Positions 61,230-64,000 of a stretch of 64,000 bases of DNA are shown one piece after another. The number at the start of each line of letters is the position of its first letter. Position 1 is the first letter of the stretch. Position numbers and translations under genes: made by a program. Under the pieces are notes generated by a model, which worked only from the letters and a program-made list of their open reading frames with translations, ran no database searches and was not told the DNA's origin. Source of the stretch: Rhodobacteraceae bacterium F11138 (lineage in GTDB: Bacteria > Pseudomonadota > Alphaproteobacteria > Rhodobacterales > Rhodobacteraceae); contig JAEKDP010000002.1 in assembly GCA_016521575.1 (NCBI GenBank), forward strand, positions 534,098 to 598,097, in the 5' to 3' direction.

Positions 61230-62043
61230 CTCCCGGCCCATCCTGTAGCGCGGCGGCGCCATCCATTTTCAAACTGCGGATATCCATCAGCGCAAAGTCG
61301 CTCTGATCCGTGGCCAGCAGCCGCTGACCGCTGCCGACAAAGGTTTCACCGCCGGCATCTGCCCAGCTTGTCGCACGCGCCAGACGCTCGGCGGCGGTGC
61401 CGCCATCGGTGGTGGCCACATATCGCGTCGGGATCAGGGCCGCGACTTCTCCGCCATTCCTGAGGCTCAGCGTCCCGGCGGTCCAGACCGCATCCCGCAG
61501 ATCGACCGGGGCTTCCATGCTCAGCGCGCCGACAGAGCTGAACGGCAACCAGAAATACCGCCCGTTGACGATGATTTCGAGAACCGGACCCAACCGCATG
61601 TCCGCATCGGCGATCCACTGAAACGGCTGACCGTTGATTTCACCCGAACAGGCCGGGGCGGCATCAAATGCCCGCGCGCGCAGATCGGCCGCCTTGTCAG
61701 ATTGCCCGGCGGCCAGCACCTTTTGCGCCTCGATCAGCAGCGCCAGCCACTCTTCGGGTTCGCCGAAGATCATCGGATCCTTTTCGCCGGCAAACACCTT
61801 TTCACGATAGACTTCGCAGATGATTGCCTCGCGATAGGTCTGGGCCATCATCGTGGCGGTCTCGTCCATCTCGGCGCTCAGCTTCAGCTGCGTGATCGCC
61901 CGCTTCCAATCCCCCAGAACGCAAAGCAACTGAAACAGGAATATCCGCAGCTTCGGGTCGGCCGGGTTGGCGCGGACCTTGTCCTGCAATGCCGCCAGCG
62001 CGGCGTCCGGATCACCTGATTTCAAATGTTCTTCGGGGGTCAT
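61222..62043 (-). CDS. tagJ: T6SS accessory protein TagJ (ImpE family)
   Basis: 273 residues. The N-terminal TPR-like half has the ImpE opening LKSGDPDAALAALQDKVRANPADPKLRIFLFQLLCVLGDWKRA, and the C-terminal ImpE domain includes PFQWIADADMRLGPVLEIIVNGRYFWLPFSSV. In Pseudomonas the homologue binds the N-terminus of TssB and helps ClpV-dependent sheath recycling, which is relevant to the TssB-bearing fusion in this operon. It follows hcp after a hairpin. Confidence 0.94.
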   Translation of the reverse strand: MTPEEHLKSGDPDAALAALQDKVRANPADPKLRIFLFQLLCVLGDWKRAITQLKLSAEMDETATMMAQTYREAIICEVYREKVFAGEKDPMIFGEPEEWLALLIEAQKVLAAGQSDKAADLRARAFDAAPACSGEINGQPFQWIADADMRLGPVLEIIVNGRYFWLPFSSVGALSMEAPVDLRDAVWTAGTLSLRNGGEVAALIPTRYVATTDGGTAAERLARATSWADAGGETFVGSGQRLLATDQSDFALMDIRSLKMDGAAALQDGPGDG

Positions 62044-62073
62044 GCGGTCAAATCCAGATCAATGAGAAATGAA

Positions 62074-62100
62074 CATGCCCGAGCCATCGGCCCGGGCATG
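62074..62100 (-). promoter_or_regulatory. Strong mRNA hairpin downstream of hcp
   Basis: CATGCCCGGGCC and GGCTCGGGCATG pair over 12 bp (one G-T) around a GAT loop, 13 bases after the hcp stop. On the minus strand it is followed by TTCATTTCTCATT rather than a clean U tract. It may act as a partial terminator or as a 3' stabiliser that raises hcp message over the downstream genes. Confidence 0.55.
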
Positions 62101-62113
62101 CGGAATGTCAGGC

Positions 62114-62614
62114 TCAGGTGCCCATTTCGTTCTTCATGATGTTCCAGCTGAAGTCCGACGTCTTGTCGCCAAGGGCGCCGGTTTCCGGATCCGAGGCCAG
62201 ATATTCGACCTCGATCGAACGATAGGCCAGTTCCCAGTTCTCTTCCGGGATCTGCTCTTCGCCGCCCGAGACTTCGTACTTGTCGATCACGGAATGATGC
62301 AGGGTGAATTTGAGATAGGGTTCCATCCCGGTGTCACCCGCACCCGACCGGCACAGATGGATTTCCGTCTTGGTGCGCACGGTGCCGTTGGCCACCGACA
62401 GCATCAGCTTGGGCGACGCCAGGCTGAGTTCGCTGGTCACTGCGATCTTGCCGAAATTGGCGTTGGCGTACCCGCGCTGGGTGGTGCCAAGGTCGGACAT
62501 ATCCAGGGTCCGCTCCACGTTGAACGAAACCGATTTCAGGGGGATCCACTCGGCATGGCTGCTGTCCATGCTTTCGCCGGGTGCATCGGTGATCTGAATA
62601 AATGCGTTTTCCAT
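62114..62614 (-). CDS. hcp: T6SS tube protein Hcp (TssD)
   Basis: 166-residue Hcp1-family protein forming the hexameric inner tube. It has the family start (NAFIQITDAPGESMDSSHAEWIPLKSVSF), the LDMSDLGTTQRGYAN region, LHHSVIDKYEVSGG and the end FSWNIMKNE. AAAGGA precedes the ATG. It lies directly after tssC, as in many T6SS loci, and is followed by a stable hairpin that could favour hcp expression. Confidence 0.95.
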   Translation of the reverse strand: MENAFIQITDAPGESMDSSHAEWIPLKSVSFNVERTLDMSDLGTTQRGYANANFGKIAVTSELSLASPKLMLSVANGTVRTKTEIHLCRSGAGDTGMEPYLKFTLHHSVIDKYEVSGGEEQIPEENWELAYRSIEVEYLASDPETGALGDKTSDFSWNIMKNEMGT

Positions 62615-62677
62615 AGTCTATCCTTTCGATGGGTGGCGCGACGCGCCTTTCTTGGGGGTGCCTTCCTGAAGCCGTAA

Positions 62678-64000
62678 TTATGCTCCTTTCTCCGAAGGCA
62701 ATTTGGATACCAGCCGCAAGGACACGGTGAGGCCCTCCAGCTGATAGTGAGGGCGCAAGAAGAATTTCGACGAATAATAGCCGGGATTGCCCTCTACTTC
62801 TTCGACAACGACCTGTGCGGCGGCGAGTGGTTTTCGTGCCTTGACCGATTCCGAAGAAACATCTGCGTTTTGATCGACGTAGTTATTGATCCAACCCTGA
62901 AGCCAGCTTTCCATGGCGTTGCGGCTTTTGAACGAGCCGATCTTGTCGCGCACCATGCACTTCATGTAATGCGCGAAACGGCAGGTCGCGAACAGATAGG
63001 GCAACCGTGCCGCCAGGTTGGCGTTCGCGGTGGCATCCGGGTCGTCGTATTCGGCCGGCTTGTGCAGGGATTGCGCGCCAATGAACGCCGCCAGATCCGA
63101 ATTCTTGCGATGGATCAGCGGCATCATGCCGTTCTTGGCCAGTTCCGCCTCGCGCCGGTCGCTGATGGCGATTTCGGTGGGGCATTTCTGATCGACACCG
63201 CCATCGTCGGTCGGGAATGTGTGGCTGGGCAGGTTTTCCAGCGCACCGCCGCTTTCGACACCGCGAATACGCGAGCACCATCCGTAATTCTTGAACGACC
63301 GGTTGATGTTGACCGCCATGCCATAGGCCGCGTTGACCCAGCCATACTTGCTGCTGTCCGCGCCCTCGGTGTCCTCTTCAAAGGCGAAGGCCTCGACCGG
63401 ATCGGTTTTCGATCCATAGGGCAGTCGCCCCAGGAAGCGCGGCATCGCGAGGCCGACATATTTTGAATCCTCGCTTTCGCGCAGCGACCGCCAGGACGCA
63501 TATTCCGGGGTCTGGAAAATCTTGGTCAGATCGCGCGGATTGGCCAGCTCGGACCAGCTGTCCATCTGGAACAGGCTGGGCTGCGCGCCGGTGATCAGCG
63601 GGGCATGCGCGGCGGCGGCGATCTTGGACATCTCGCCCAGCAGCTCCACATCCGGCGGACTGTGATCGAAATGGTAATCCGCAACCAGCGTGCCATAGGG
63701 TTCGCCACCGAACTGGCCGAATTCCTCTTCGTATATCTTCTTGAAGATCGGCGACTGGTCCCAGGCGGTGCCCTTGAACTTGCGCAGGGTCTTGTGCATG
63801 TCCTTCTTGCTGATGTTCATCACCCGGATTTTCAGCATTTCATCCGTTTCGGTGTTGTTCACCAGATAGTGCAGGCCGCGCCAGGCGCTTTCCATCTGCT
63901 GGAATTCTTCGTGATGCAGGATCAGGTTGACCTGTTCGGTCAGCTTCTTGTCCAGTTCCGCGACGATGCCTTCAATCGAACGCAGCGCATCATCCGAGAT
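62678..64000 (-). CDS. tssC: T6SS sheath large subunit TssC, 5' end cut by the window
   Basis: The frame runs off the right edge, giving 440 residues of a protein usually near 500. Diagnostic segments are LILHHEEFQQMESAWRGL, LKIRVMNISKKDM, DYHFDHSPPDVELLGEM, GRLPYGSKTDPVEAF and the C-terminal FFLRPHYQLEGLTVSLRLVSKLP. This canonical TssC retains the C-terminal ~120 residues needed for TssB/TssC handshake strands, unlike the TssC-like part of the fusion at 50415-54224. An in-frame ATG at 63895 is internal, not the start. A tssB gene, if separate, would lie beyond the window. Confidence 0.95.
   Translation of the reverse strand: MSDDALRSIEGIVAELDKKLTEQVNLILHHEEFQQMESAWRGLHYLVNNTETDEMLKIRVMNISKKDMHKTLRKFKGTAWDQSPIFKKIYEEEFGQFGGEPYGTLVADYHFDHSPPDVELLGEMSKIAAAAHAPLITGAQPSLFQMDSWSELANPRDLTKIFQTPEYASWRSLRESEDSKYVGLAMPRFLGRLPYGSKTDPVEAFAFEEDTEGADSSKYGWVNAAYGMAVNINRSFKNYGWCSRIRGVESGGALENLPSHTFPTDDGGVDQKCPTEIAISDRREAELAKNGMMPLIHRKNSDLAAFIGAQSLHKPAEYDDPDATANANLAARLPYLFATCRFAHYMKCMVRDKIGSFKSRNAMESWLQGWINNYVDQNADVSSESVKARKPLAAAQVVVEEVEGNPGYYSSKFFLRPHYQLEGLTVSLRLVSKLPSEKGA

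Overview
This window looks like chromosomal DNA of a marine-type Rhodobacteraceae (roseobacter group) alphaproteobacterium. The evidence is high GC, the hom-glpX-recJ order, an RpoH2-type heat-shock sigma factor, an rsmI / LpoA-like lipoprotein / YraN / GshB neighbourhood, GlnD followed by MurJ, and a TssJ-less T6SS of the kind seen in other alphaproteobacteria. I cannot name a genus or species from the sequence alone.

Layout. (1) 1-4.5 kb: core genes hom, glpX and recJ, then tRNA-Glu(UUC). (2) 4.5-5.4 kb: a short, less GC-rich patch with one orphan ORF next to the tRNA. (3) 5.4-13.5 kb, minus strand: a seven-gene amide/peptide operon. AmiC-like sensor, ANTAR (AmiR-type) antiterminator, two Dpp-type permeases, a family-5 binding protein, an acetamidase/formamidase and a double ATPase overlap or nearly abut. 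An intrinsic terminator lies just before the first start codon and another after the last gene, which fits control by transcription antitermination. (4) 13.8-18.2 kb: a GntR/FadR-type regulator divergent from a polar amino-acid ABC transporter plus a class-V PLP enzyme, with a dyad operator candidate at the transporter promoter. (5) 18.3-34 kb: housekeeping genes coaBC, chaN-like, rpoH2, cobP, a phosphoglycerate-mutase-like phosphatase, yifB, gshB, yraN, rsmI, lpoA-like, glnD, murJ, a rhomboid-fold protein that has lost its catalytic residues, trpS and an M15 peptidase.

(6) 35.1-64 kb: a nearly complete type VI secretion system. On the plus strand are a small OmpA-like protein and a transmembrane Ser/Thr kinase (PpkA type). 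They converge on a long minus-strand operon, read from the window end: tssC (cut by the end), hcp, tagJ, tssE, tssF, tssG, clpV, a bacterial voltage-gated sodium channel, a 1269-residue sheath fusion, vgrG, a small conserved protein, PAAR, fha, tssK, tssL (with a peptidoglycan-binding OmpA domain), tssM, tagF and pppA. PpkA, PppA, Fha and TagF form a threonine-phosphorylation control module. TssKLMFGE, VgrG and PAAR build the baseplate, membrane complex and spike. TssC, Hcp and ClpV form the contractile tail and recycle it.

The most unusual feature is the sheath fusion. It is a full TssB domain joined through about 530 acidic residues (roughly twelve 21-residue repeats, then LDDLL-type motifs) to a second TssB-like domain and a TssC-like domain. 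That TssC-like domain lacks the C-terminal ~120 residues of the canonical TssC encoded nearby. Its LDDLLG motifs recur in the Fha protein of the same operon. The sodium channel gene directly upstream overlaps it by 4 bases.
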